IMG/VR virus record: IMGVR_UViG_3300049736_000721
Location: 1-49,753 of that record
DNA: 49,753 nucleotides
DNA from: a virus
Strand: one strand, 5' to 3'
Both the position numbers and the translations under genes were made by a program. Below the pieces are notes generated by a model. The model saw only the letters and a program-made list of their open reading frames with translations. It did not search any database and was not told the origin of the DNA. Positions 8,424 through 17,000 of this stretch are shown here, piece by piece. The stretch's first letter is position 1. Every line of letters starts with the position of its first letter.

Positions 8424-8917
8424 GTGAAAAGAAAAACGACAGGTTAGCGAAAGCTGGTGCTATAGCTGGAGGAACTGCTTTATCAGGAGCTTACTATAAA
8501 GCGGCTAGAGATCATCAAATACTTGCGGGGTACGATAAGGCACGTGTTAAATATAATAAAAGCGTGAAAGAAAAGTATCCAACACAGAATCCCCAGGAGA
8601 AAATATTAGATCCGCAAGATGTGAGCGGAAAGAGGCGTAAAGCTCGATTGGACTGGGAAAGAAAACAGGCAAAGAAGCACGGAGTAGTGCGATCAGAATA
8701 CGACAGTACGAGTAAAAGGTTTCCAACTGAGCGTGGAAAATTAGTACTAGATAAAAAAGGAAACCCAATAACCATAAAAGATGGAAGGGGTGGTGAGCGA
8801 TTAAAGACTAAAAGGTCAGGTGTATCAAAAGTTTTGCAAAAAGTATTCAAAGGATCGAAAGCAGCAATGCCAAAGTGGGCTATCATTAACAACCCTTATG
8901 CGAAGTACCTTCGTTGA
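8420..8917 (+). CDS. Basic protein with N-terminal glycine-zipper segment
   Basis: A 165-residue protein. Residues about 10-28 (LAKAGAIAGGTALSGAYY) are hydrophobic and Gly/Ala-rich. The rest is Lys/Arg-rich and ends with the aromatic sequence WAIINNPYAKYL. No domain is recognised. Its TGA is part of the TTGACA box of the protease gene that follows, so the box lies at the border of the two genes. It belongs to the head-region group of basic proteins, but I see no xEF motif in it. Confidence 0.7.
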   Translation: MSEKKNDRLAKAGAIAGGTALSGAYYKAARDHQILAGYDKARVKYNKSVKEKYPTQNPQEKILDPQDVSGKRRKARLDWERKQAKKHGVVRSEYDSTSKRFPTERGKLVLDKKGNPITIKDGRGGERLKTKRSGVSKVLQKVFKGSKAAMPKWAIINNPYAKYLR

Positions 8918-8934
8918 CATAATAAAATATATAA
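8914..8934 (+). promoter_or_regulatory. TTGACA start-proximal box (copy 2)
   Basis: TTGACA at 8914-8919, then N8, TATATA and one base before ATG 8935 (21 nt from first T to start). No Shine-Dalgarno sequence. The upstream gene's stop codon lies inside the hexamer. Confidence 0.6.
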
Positions 8935-10050
8935 ATGGAAGATGTATTACAGTTTAATGCTATAGATGGAAGAATAGATTCAGATGAAGGAGTGATTAAA
9001 GATGTCTCACTAATCACAATGGGTGATGCTCGTGGTCATGGCCTTGAAGTGGATGATGTTACTCTCGCACAATTAAAGACATCTATGGAAGCCGCTTCTT
9101 CTCCTGGGATTAAAGCAAAGCTTAATCATCGCAGTGGGGTGGAGGCTGTATTTGGATATATAAACAATTTTAGCATTCAGGGAAACAAACTGAAGGGCGA
9201 TTTAAATTTATTAAAACACCACAAAGATTATGCTCAAACAATGGAGCAGATAGCTACGATGCCAGGACAGATAGGACTTTCTGTTGCGTTCCAAGGCGAT
9301 AAAGAAGCAAAAGGTGGAAAAACTCTAGCAAGATGCAAACGAATAATTTCGGTGGACTTAGTTGCTGATCCAGCAGCCAATCCAGATGGAATGTTTGAAA
9401 CCAAAGTTGACAACAATAATTATAATATGAACGAACCCGATACTGACCAACAGGATGTAGCCGAGCTCCTTGGCGCGATTAATGATAGGCTTTCTGGTCT
9501 TGAGAATTTTCAAGGTGATCTCGAGGAAGCAATTTCTGATAACTTATCTGATGATAGTTATGAAGAAGATTCTTATGAGGATGATTCCTATGAAGAAGCT
9601 GAATATGAAGATGAAGGTGAGTATGAAGATGCTGATCTTGAACCAGCGTATGAAGGCGAGCCTGAACAGTATGAGTCAATCAATGATGCGTTGACTTACC
9701 TTGAATCCAAAGCAGAAGGCGCATTAGCCGCTGAGCAAGAAATTTCTGAGCAAGCTATTATGGACGAGGTTGAAATGAAATTTGAAGAGCTCATGGCTGA
9801 AAACCAAGAGCTTAAGTTTGAAAATGAAAACCTTCAAGATGCGATTGAAATGGGTGGAGTTGAAGCTTTACCATCATCTGCAGTTGAACATCTTTTTGGA
9901 ACACCATCTGAAGAAGGTTCTTTTCAATTTAGCATTCAACAAGCTTCCTTGGATTCAAATGATCCAAACGAAGCAATTCGCAGTGCTGTTAATGATAACC
10001 CTCGTGCACATACAGAATGGTTACATTCTTCAGGTGTTTACGGAAACTAA
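8935..10050 (+). CDS. Prohead protease fused to acidic scaffold
   Basis: A 371-residue protein. Residues 1-155 look like a phage prohead serine protease: KLNHRSG (candidate catalytic His65), FGYI, GLSVAF (candidate Ser116) and the family-typical SVDLVADPAANPDGMFE. Residues about 165-300 are strongly acidic (D/E/Y-rich, DSYEEDSYEDD) and lead to a coiled coil (EEL-MAENQELKFENENLQ), as in an internal scaffold. A SFQFS motif at 329-333, 39 residues from the end, resembles the xEF motif of the basic proteins and may be a self-cleavage site. A second start at Met165 would give scaffold alone, the same arrangement as lambda C/Nu3. It is located directly before decoration and capsid genes. Confidence 0.8.
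   Translation: MEDVLQFNAIDGRIDSDEGVIKDVSLITMGDARGHGLEVDDVTLAQLKTSMEAASSPGIKAKLNHRSGVEAVFGYINNFSIQGNKLKGDLNLLKHHKDYAQTMEQIATMPGQIGLSVAFQGDKEAKGGKTLARCKRIISVDLVADPAANPDGMFETKVDNNNYNMNEPDTDQQDVAELLGAINDRLSGLENFQGDLEEAISDNLSDDSYEEDSYEDDSYEEAEYEDEGEYEDADLEPAYEGEPEQYESINDALTYLESKAEGALAAEQEISEQAIMDEVEMKFEELMAENQELKFENENLQDAIEMGGVEALPSSAVEHLFGTPSEEGSFQFSIQQASLDSNDPNEAIRSAVNDNPRAHTEWLHSSGVYGN
9407..9426 (+). promoter_or_regulatory. TTGACA box inside protease gene, with TATAAT (copy 3)
   Basis: TTGACA at 9407-9412, eight bases, then a perfect TATAAT at 9421-9426, directly followed by an in-frame ATG at 9427. This is the best match of all ten copies and lies at the protease/scaffold junction. Confidence 0.6.
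9427..10050 (+). CDS. Internal in-frame scaffold protein (Nu3-like)
   Basis: A predicted 207-residue product from Met165 of the protease-scaffold gene. Evidence: the ATG is in frame, it sits exactly where the protease domain ends (after DGMFETKVDNNNYN), and it is preceded at 20 nt by the TTGACA box used before nine other genes. The product would hold the acidic region, the coiled coil and the C-terminal SFQFS site. In lambda, scaffold Nu3 is made from an in-frame start inside protease gene C (established). Expression here is inference. It would supply scaffold in excess over protease and could bind the basic proteins by charge. Confidence 0.55.
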   Translation: MNEPDTDQQDVAELLGAINDRLSGLENFQGDLEEAISDNLSDDSYEEDSYEDDSYEEAEYEDEGEYEDADLEPAYEGEPEQYESINDALTYLESKAEGALAAEQEISEQAIMDEVEMKFEELMAENQELKFENENLQDAIEMGGVEALPSSAVEHLFGTPSEEGSFQFSIQQASLDSNDPNEAIRSAVNDNPRAHTEWLHSSGVYGN

Positions 10051-10062
10051 AGGAATTATAAT

Positions 10063-10431
10063 ATGAATCATAATGGAGTAATTTCTTTACCAGTAAAGGG
10101 CAGCGAAGTCATTGAGATGGGACAACTCGTTGAAATACATACTGATGGAACCGCAAAGAAACTCGTCACTGTTGCGAATGTAATTGGTGTCGCTTTACAA
10201 GATGTTAGTCAGGCTGAAAGTGATCGTCCCGTTGATATTCAACTCTTAAGTGCTGGTGGTATTGTTTTGGTGAAAACAGGCGGTAACACAACACACTCAA
10301 TATCAGTTGGTGGAAACGTAAAGGCAATCGCTGGAGGAGTCGCAGCAGGTAATGGAGCTACGGGAACCGTATTTGGAACCGCGCTCGAAGCCTCTGCTGC
10401 TGTAGACGAGTTCGTAAGAGTAGTACTTTAA
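10063..10431 (+). CDS. Head decoration / capsid cement protein (DUF2190-like)
   Basis: A 122-residue protein, Gly/Val/Ala-rich and beta-type, with VIEMGQLVEI, NVIGVALQDV and GGIVLVKTGG. This is the pattern of small capsid-stabilising proteins found between protease and major capsid genes (lambda gpD position, DUF2190-like sequence). It would bind the outside of the expanded capsid. The start is supported by AAAGGA before ATG 10063. TATAAT also directly precedes the ATG, but no TTGACA lies upstream. Confidence 0.7.
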   Translation: MNHNGVISLPVKGSEVIEMGQLVEIHTDGTAKKLVTVANVIGVALQDVSQAESDRPVDIQLLSAGGIVLVKTGGNTTHSISVGGNVKAIAGGVAAGNGATGTVFGTALEASAAVDEFVRVVL

Positions 10432-10451
10432 TCAATTAAATAATTTAAGCT

Positions 10452-11495
10452 ATGTACAGAAATACACACGCAGTAATCAGGCACGATCTAAATGCCTTTG
10501 TAGAAGAAGCAGCGCGCACTGATAAATTACTCTTTGCTGAGAAAATTTTTCCAGTCCTTCCCGTGGATGCCAGAGCTGGTATCTTCCCGAAGATTAAAAT
10601 TGGAGATGGAGGAGAGCTATTAAAAGCAGACTCTACTCTCAGAGGCCCAACTGGTACTTATAACGAAACTACTCGTAAGTTTGATACTGATACCTACGAA
10701 GCACTTGATCGTGGTATGGAAGAGCGAATTGACGATGTCATTGTTCGTGACTATGCAAAGTTCTTTGATGTAGAAGTTCTTACTTCTAAGCTCATCATGC
10801 GTACAATGAAACTTGATTATGAAAAAAGAGTTTTTGATGCAATGGGATGCGGAGTTGATACAGGTGTTCAAACCAACATTTGGACTAACAATATTGATGC
10901 AACAGGAACTACTTCTCCTTATCATACTACCAATGCCGTTGGAACAACTGCAGCTTTAGATACTTCTGACTATGCTATTTTATTCATGGATATGATGAAG
11001 GAATGCACCAAGAGAGGTGAAATTCCAAATACTATGGTTATTGGTCAGAATACCTGGAACCATATTCGTCGTACAGGCAAGCTAAACACTTTCCTTTTTG
11101 GTTCACTTGGTAGCGGAGTTGGATACAAGCTTGTTAACGAACAAGACATCGCAAAGCACTTTAGACTTCAAAATGTTTATATCGCTACTCAGCATCATGA
11201 CACTTCCAAGCGAAATGCATCTGGTGCTGTTCTTAAACCAATTTGGAATAATGATACTATCTGGGTTGGCGATGTTACTGGAGGAGAAGTTTCTGGTGGT
11301 GGTGCAGGTCGTACTTTTGTTTGGCAAAAGGATGGTACTGGATTATTCACAACTGAAACTTACCGCTCTGAACCACGTCGTGGAGACATGGTTCGCGTTC
11401 GCCATCATACTGCAGAAAAAGTTATCAATCAAAATGCTGGTTGTTTAGCTAACTTTGCTGCTGCAGGTTCGAAGAACTCCATATCTTGGAAGTAA
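10452..11495 (+). CDS. Major capsid protein, gpE-like
   Basis: A 347-residue protein. The N-terminal part (TDKLLFAEKIFPVLPVDARAG, then DTDTYEALDRGMEERIDD) and the middle (LDYEKRVFDAM) follow the pattern of lambda-type/HK97-fold major capsid proteins. Size and position, after protease and decoration genes, fit. The C-terminus contains FVWQKDGTGLFTTETY and RGDMVRVRHH. No xEF-type site or separate N-terminal delta domain is seen, so processing is not evident. A strong terminator follows, consistent with high expression. No Shine-Dalgarno sequence is obvious before ATG 10452. Confidence 0.85.
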   Translation: MYRNTHAVIRHDLNAFVEEAARTDKLLFAEKIFPVLPVDARAGIFPKIKIGDGGELLKADSTLRGPTGTYNETTRKFDTDTYEALDRGMEERIDDVIVRDYAKFFDVEVLTSKLIMRTMKLDYEKRVFDAMGCGVDTGVQTNIWTNNIDATGTTSPYHTTNAVGTTAALDTSDYAILFMDMMKECTKRGEIPNTMVIGQNTWNHIRRTGKLNTFLFGSLGSGVGYKLVNEQDIAKHFRLQNVYIATQHHDTSKRNASGAVLKPIWNNDTIWVGDVTGGEVSGGGAGRTFVWQKDGTGLFTTETYRSEPRRGDMVRVRHHTAEKVINQNAGCLANFAAAGSKNSISWK

Positions 11496-11530
11496 CCCGC
11501 GGGTAACAAACTTTCCACACCACTCAAATG

Positions 11531-11555
11531 GGGTCGTCTTATGACGGCCCTTTTT
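11531..11555 (+). terminator. Rho-independent terminator after capsid gene
   Basis: Stem GGGTCGTC (11531-11538), loop TTAT, GACGGCCC (11543-11550), one T-G wobble, then five T. It lies directly upstream of a TTGACA box, which implies that a new transcript begins there. Confidence 0.85.
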
Positions 11556-11556
11556 G

Positions 11557-11576
11557 TTGACACATATCTCTATTAT
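11557..11576 (+). promoter_or_regulatory. TTGACA start-proximal box (copy 4)
   Basis: TTGACA at 11557-11562, N8, TATTAT, then ATG 11577. It begins two bases after the T-run of the capsid terminator. No Shine-Dalgarno sequence. Confidence 0.65.
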
Positions 11577-11915
11577 ATGAGTATCTTTAATCAGGCTATG
11601 GATTTATCATCTAATCCAGCTATGGATCAAATGGGGGAAATTGCGTACTTCGGCTCAACACCAATAAAAGTAATAGCAGACCCAGTCAGTAAGTTTGATA
11701 GACGAATAGTTGGGGGAAAAGCAGAGGATAATGATACTACAATATTTATCAAGAGAGATGATTTTGTTGAGAATAATATTAGTAAAGGGTCTAAGCTGAC
11801 TATGACTCAAAATGGAGAAACTATAAGAATGAGAGTTGGTAGAGTTGATGATGATGGAACTGATTTAATCACACTTAATTGCGGTGGTCTACTCACAGCT
11901 ACTGTGCCATTATGA
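11577..11915 (+). CDS. Head-tail connector, FII-like
   Basis: A 112-residue protein. ATG 11577 is chosen because it stands 20 nt after the TTGACA box; an ATG further upstream at 11541 lies inside the terminator. The sequence has an N-terminal helix, a beta region (AYFGSTPIKVI), and FIKRDDFVENNISKGSKLTM with VGRVDDDGTDLITL. This is the layout of lambda gpFII: R-D-D, then a sentence of the form G-x-x-L-x-x-x-x-G-x-x-x-x-V. FII-type proteins join the head to the tail tube. Position right after the capsid gene agrees. The next gene starts at the stop (ATGA). Confidence 0.65.
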   Translation: MSIFNQAMDLSSNPAMDQMGEIAYFGSTPIKVIADPVSKFDRRIVGGKAEDNDTTIFIKRDDFVENNISKGSKLTMTQNGETIRMRVGRVDDDGTDLITLNCGGLLTATVPL

Positions 11916-12652
11916 TTGAGGTTTACCATGAACCAAAGCGCGAACTAGAATTTGCTCTTTGTGATATACTCACAAATAAAGTAGGACTTAGGTTTTATCC
12001 CAACTATGGAAATGAAGCCAGGGAGACTCCCTTTGGCGCAGTCATCTGCGAAGAAGCTAAGCCCTTAACTGGTGGAATGAGACCCAGAGCCTACTTATGC
12101 AATGTAAAAGTTGTGTTTGTTTCTCATATAGATGAGGCTGATAGTCAGGAACATGGGGGATATATATCCAAGATGGAAGATGCCCTAATGTTGATACCGA
12201 ACAAAGTAGAGGATGAGTTTAATCGTTACTTACGTAGGGATGAATTGTATGGATATAGCATTACTCCTGACGTAATTAATAAGCATTACGATAAACTTAA
12301 AAGCTTACTGGTTTCAAAAACAATAAAAATATATAATGAAGACCCCGTCCTTTTGGCGAAAGAAATGAGGGAGGGTATCTATGCCTCAGCGGAAATTAAT
12401 GGCCCATTATTAAATTCACCGGATCATAAGGATTTTGTAGTCTTAGGTTCTCACTATACTTTTGAGCCAAAAACTAAAGATGGATATCTATTATGTAATT
12501 TCAATAGAACACCATTGAGGGATCGATATATTTTAGCAAGAAGGCAAATACAAATATCAGGTTTATATATAAATCAACTATCAGCCAAAGCAGAGGATCA
12601 GAGCTTTGGAGATGTATTTGATTGTACGATTGGAATAACGGAAATTTGTTAG
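11912..12652 (+). CDS. Unidentified head-tail/tail protein
   Basis: A 246-residue protein starting at ATG 11912, which overlaps the preceding TGA. I do not recognise a family. Between the connector and the tail-tube candidates, lambda has Z and U (tail completion and tail terminator), so a role in tail completion is possible. Visible features: an N-terminal MIEVYHEPKRELEFALCDIL, a beta-like centre (AYLCNVKVVFVSHIDEAD) and a C-terminal SGLYINQLSAKAEDQ. No membrane segment or Cys cluster. Confidence 0.65.
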   Translation: MIEVYHEPKRELEFALCDILTNKVGLRFYPNYGNEARETPFGAVICEEAKPLTGGMRPRAYLCNVKVVFVSHIDEADSQEHGGYISKMEDALMLIPNKVEDEFNRYLRRDELYGYSITPDVINKHYDKLKSLLVSKTIKIYNEDPVLLAKEMREGIYASAEINGPLLNSPDHKDFVVLGSHYTFEPKTKDGYLLCNFNRTPLRDRYILARRQIQISGLYINQLSAKAEDQSFGDVFDCTIGITEIC

Positions 12653-12653
12653 G

Positions 12654-12673
12654 TTGACAATAACCCGATTAGT
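12654..12673 (+). promoter_or_regulatory. TTGACA start-proximal box (copy 5)
   Basis: TTGACA at 12654-12659, N8, ATTAGT, then ATG 12674 (20 nt). It starts one base after the upstream TAG. The hexamer before the ATG is weak, but T and A at the last two positions are kept. No Shine-Dalgarno sequence. Confidence 0.5.
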
Positions 12674-13081
12674 ATGGGAAAAACAATTGGAGACTGTGCC
12701 TACCTTTGGGCTTTCGATGACGGCAACGGAAGGGAAGAACTTCCTAATGTTACCGCTCTTACAATAGAAACTTTTACTGAAGAGCTTGTGCCTGAATTTG
12801 AGGCTGAAGCAACTGATGATGAGGGCAATGTAGCTGCGGTTCGTAGAGGCCCACTTAAGCTAACATTTAATCTTTCAGGATACGGTAAAAGCTCTGCAAG
12901 TTTATCAACATATACAGAGGGTCAAAATTGTAAGCTTAGAGTTAAATCAATTGAGTTAAATCAATTCTTTGATTGCTATGTTGAGAAGTGGGCTATAACT
13001 GCTTCCAATAATGACTTCCTTAAGTGTGAACTTACTGCCGTCACTTATCCAGCCGCTAAATTCTGTTGCCCCCCTGCCTAA
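12674..13081 (+). CDS. Candidate tail tube protein 1
   Basis: A 135-residue beta-rich protein with LPNVTALTIETF, PLKLTFNLSGYG and a C-terminal FDCYVEKWAITASNNDFLKC. Its position, shortly before the tail chaperone and tape measure, is where the tail tube gene lies in long-tailed phages. The protein encoded next (13084) shares the pattern FF-x-(D/C)-x-V followed by N-x-DF-x-K-x-E-x-T, so the two may be a duplicated pair. Assignment as tube is by position and size only. It has a Cys pair at the end (FCCPPA). Confidence 0.5.
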   Translation: MGKTIGDCAYLWAFDDGNGREELPNVTALTIETFTEELVPEFEAEATDDEGNVAAVRRGPLKLTFNLSGYGKSSASLSTYTEGQNCKLRVKSIELNQFFDCYVEKWAITASNNDFLKCELTAVTYPAAKFCCPPA

Positions 13082-13083
13082 TT

Positions 13084-13428
13084 ATGAAAGTTTGTAATAA
13101 TTATACTTTTGGAACGACCAAAGTCTTCGGAATGGTCGTTGAGTCTCAAAATGCTGATACTGGCCCTCAATACACTGCAATCGCGAAGAATAACCAGGGA
13201 GAGGCTGCAGCAGTTGTGTTGGGTCGCCCAACTGGTCAATCAACGGTTAGTGGATACAAAATCAAGGGAGCAGCATCACCTGCAGTTAATTCATCGTATA
13301 CATTGCTTGGCAGGAAATTCTTTGTTGATAAAGTATTAGTGACCAAAAATTCTGGTGACTTTCAAAAGCTTGAAATCACAGGAAAGTTCTGGGATGGTGT
13401 TGAGAACGAAAACTGTTCAGGCGTTTAA
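13084..13428 (+). CDS. Candidate tail tube protein 2
   Basis: A 114-residue beta-rich protein; ATG 13084 lies two bases after the preceding TAA. It contains YTFGTTKVFGMV, AAAVVLGRPTGQSTVSGYKI and KNSGDFQKLEITGKFWDG. Weak resemblance to the upstream gene's C-terminal half suggests common origin. Two neighbouring tube-like proteins may form different parts of the tail, or one may be a tail-terminator or baseplate-hub element. No recognised family. Confidence 0.5.
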   Translation: MKVCNNYTFGTTKVFGMVVESQNADTGPQYTAIAKNNQGEAAAVVLGRPTGQSTVSGYKIKGAASPAVNSSYTLLGRKFFVDKVLVTKNSGDFQKLEITGKFWDGVENENCSGV

Positions 13429-13431
13429 AAT

Positions 13432-14076
13432 GTGGCCGTTGACGATAAATTCGCGGAAGCATGGTTAAATGCTGATCACCGCATATTTGGATTAAAGCTT
13501 AAACCTTTTTCGGGATGGCATAGATTTGTGCTGAGCTCGATCAATTCACCTTTAATACAAGAAGAGTCAGAAGTAAACGCCGCGGCTGTGTATGCCGCTT
13601 GTTTAATTTGTAGCCAAGATTACCCTAATGCTGATGTAAAGTTAGGGATAACTGATTACTTGCGTATGGTTTTATATAGAAAAAAACCAGAGAAAGTAAT
13701 GCATAAATTTGTAACTTATATCAACGATTATGCTTCCTACCCTGAATTTTGGGATAAAGAAGAAAAAAAGAGCTCCAAGACAAATGGAACTCCACCAGAG
13801 CCATTAGCAACAATTACCTCTTTGATGGGATTAGGGTTTACTGAAAAAGAATCCTGGGACATGCCTTGCGGTAAAGCTAGTTGGTACTCAGCGGCTTATG
13901 CACAAAATCAAGGAGCTGATATTGATTTCATAACTCAAGACGAAAAGGAAATGCAAGAGGAGTGGAAAGATATCGAGAAAAACCTTGGCGAAAAAGAAGA
14001 GGAATTTCTTAAAGACTTTAACCCCGACTTGGGGACAGGTGCATCATTTACCCACGTAACAGATGGCAGGCCCTGA
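13432..14076 (+). CDS. Probable tail assembly chaperone
   Basis: A 214-residue protein starting at GTG 13432 (MAVDDKFAEAW). It directly precedes the tape measure gene, the place of the lambda G/GT chaperones that coat the tape measure during tail assembly. The C-terminal third is acidic and helical (DEKEMQEEWKDIEKNLGEKEEEF), as in chaperones of this type. I found no classical slippery site and no separate T-like frame, so a programmed frameshift is not supported. It overlaps the tape measure start by 14 bp. Confidence 0.55.
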   Translation: MAVDDKFAEAWLNADHRIFGLKLKPFSGWHRFVLSSINSPLIQEESEVNAAAVYAACLICSQDYPNADVKLGITDYLRMVLYRKKPEKVMHKFVTYINDYASYPEFWDKEEKKSSKTNGTPPEPLATITSLMGLGFTEKESWDMPCGKASWYSAAYAQNQGADIDFITQDEKEMQEEWKDIEKNLGEKEEEFLKDFNPDLGTGASFTHVTDGRP

Positions 14077-17000
14077 TCCACAGACCGGTTTAGATAAGTT
14101 AAAAGGTTCGCTTGGGGCTTTAGCTGAGCCTGCTCTTATTTTCGCGGCAACTGGTAGTAAAGCCGCCGCGATATGGGGAGGCCTGAAAGCAGTTATAATC
14201 GGTAATGTACTAGGCCCACTCTCCTTGGTCACAGGTGCATTAATCGGAATAACTGGTGCAATGAAGTTATTTCTCGGAAGGATTGAATTGGTCGGGAAGG
14301 GCATAGACAAGCTTAGGTCTCTTGAGCAAATTAAAACACAATTTGATCCCTTACTTGGAGGAGCGGCTTTAGCGCAAAAAAGACTAGAAGAACTATACAG
14401 CTTTGCGAGTTCTACTCCTTTTCAGCTTGAGGGCATAGCGGAAGCTAATAGAACCCTGCAGGTGCTTACTAAGGGGGCTTTGGCTACCGTGGAGGGAATG
14501 AAACTCATTGGAGATGCCGCAGCCGTCACGGGGCAATCAATGCAAACCATAGCATTTTGGACAGGTAGGCTTTATGATGGTTTAAAAAGTGGAGCACCAA
14601 TAGGTGAGGCATCTGCAAGATTGCAAGAAATGGGTTTAATATCTGGAGATGTTAGACGAAAGCTAGAAGCTAGTAGAGATGCTGGAGATAGTTTTATTGA
14701 TACTTTTGAAATACTTGAAAAAGAGCTGAAGAAATCTGAAGGTGGGATGGAAAAGATGAGTCAAACCCTTGGTGGTCTTGAAAGTACTCTAGCTGACGTG
14801 CGGGGCAAATTTTCAGCAGAGTTTGCCGCTAATTTCTTTGAAGCGGAAAAGGAAAGCACGGCTGCGATGATTAATATGTTTCAGCTACTAGAACCCGCAA
14901 TAGTTCGTTTAGGCCAAGTATTCTCAACAGGCGCGACTGCTATTGCTAAGTTTTTTAAGTTTATCACCGGGGGAGAAGACGGATTCAAGACATTAGCTAA
15001 CAATATAAGTGTGGCCTTGGATGCATTTCTAGCATTCACTGTAGCTGTTGCAGCAAATCAGATCGCTACTATGGTTGGTTCACTCGCACGAGGATCAAGC
15101 GCGGCATTGGCTTTTACTACGAGTATTAATAAAACCACCATTGCAACAATATACGCAGGTCATGCGAGTAAAGGTTTAGGTACAGCTCTCTTGCTTACTG
15201 GTAAGAGTTTTGTAGGCTTGGGTGCTAAAGGAATGGTAGCCGCAAGTGGTCAACTGATATTTGCGGGTGCTACAAAAGTGGCTGGCTTTGCATTAGGTAT
15301 GTTTACAAGTGCCGTAAAAGCAGCCTTTGGAGCTTTAGTTGCTAACCCTCTGGCTTTGATAATAACAGGCATTGTTGCTGTCGGAGCAATGCTGTTGCGT
15401 ATGAGCAGTAATTCTGAGGAAGCCGCAAAAAAAGTTGAGACGATCGGCAAAGAGTTCAGCGAGCTGTCTGATAAAATTGATGAAGTTATAAAAAGCATAA
15501 AGACCTTTGAGGATAGTTTAGGTGCTATGGTTAAGGTTGAGGGTGAGATTAAGAGTATAACGAAAAAAATGGAGGAGCTGGGCGACAAAGCAAAAGGCAT
15601 AGGGAGAGTTGGATTATCAACCGGAGACGGTAAAGTCTTGGAAGCTCAAATGGATTCCCAAATAAAGGGATATAGTATGCTCATTGATAAAATTAATGAA
15701 ATCGCAAATATTTCATCAAATGAGCTTCAAATAGGAAAACAAAAAAAAGCGCAACTAGAAGCAGAGCTTGAAACAAGAAGAGAACTTAAAAAAATTGCAT
15801 TTGATACAGCTATGGCTAATGCCTCAGAAGCTGAGCAAATATCTTTAATGGCAAAAAGAATGCAAGAAGTAGGTATGGAAAGAAGAGTCGCGGAGGAAGC
15901 GAGTAATTCGCTAGTCGCTAAAGAGGATTTTGAAAGAGAGGATGGCAGACGGCAAGGCGCAGGACGATTAGCAGAACTTGAAGCTCAACTTGAAAGAAGT
16001 AAAGCAGTTCAAGTTAAAGCAGAGGCTATGAGAACATTCGCGGAGACCGTGGGAAGTTTGGACGCAAGGGTCGCGGGATTTGATGAAAAGGGAAATGCAA
16101 AAGAAATACAAAGTGAAAAAGAACTCCAAGAAAATCTAAAAGAAAGTATAAGTATACTTAAGGAGCGAAGAAAAGCGCAGACAGACGCAGCAACAGGCGT
16201 AGGTAATATAACTACCCAAATGATTAATCAAATCGACACAGGGGATATGAAAGATTTACTCTTTAATGAAGACATGTTCCCCTTGGGTGCTTTAACTGCG
16301 TTTCAAGCAAAACTTAAAGACACAAGCTTAAATCCAGCAACTAGAGAACAATTAGAAAAAATAGTTTCTACCCTAAAAAAAGCAGCAGAAGAAAGTGGAC
16401 AACTAGAAGCTGAGCAAGCAAAAGTCAATGCTCGCTTGGCAGAGATGAATCGCATTCAACAAAGAGGTATAGAATTGTTCCAAATCCAAAATAAATTACA
16501 TGGAGACCTTATTGATATAGATGACCAAGGGTTCCAAGTAAGTAAAAAGAAACAGGAAGCTCAATTAACTGCATTAAAAGCTGAGCTCGAATTACTAAAA
16601 AGACTAGGCGATGAACAAAAATCAATCGAGGATCAAGAAAAAGCAATATCAGATATAGATAAAGAAATAGCAGAAGGAGGGGATGATAAAACAATTGAAA
16701 ATTTGCAAAAAGCTAAAGCTGAAATGCAAAAACAGCTAAAACTTGCGAAAGAAAATAACAAAGAAGTTGAGAAAGCCCAACAGCAAGTTGAAAAACTTGA
16801 AAAGCAAATTGAAAAAATGGCAGCTGAATTGGCTGAATCCGTCCGTAAAATATTCGCTGATATTGCAGCTGAATTGAGAGGCTTGGAGATAGATGAAGCT
16901 TTTCTTAACATGGATTTCGGAGAGGCCTTCAAGAGAATACAAGCCGATAATGAAGCCAATGAAAAAGAAACACAACGACGAAGAGTTGATGAATTAAGAA

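Noticed and set aside
8914-8960. Reading the TTGACA boxes as ordinary sigma-70 promoters with a 17-bp spacer
   Set aside because: The -10 position would fall within codons 2-4 of the genes and shows no TATAAT-like sequence there.
13432-14076. Programmed frameshift in the tail chaperone gene as in lambda G/GT
   Set aside because: No good slippery heptamer and no second frame of suitable length before the tape measure start.
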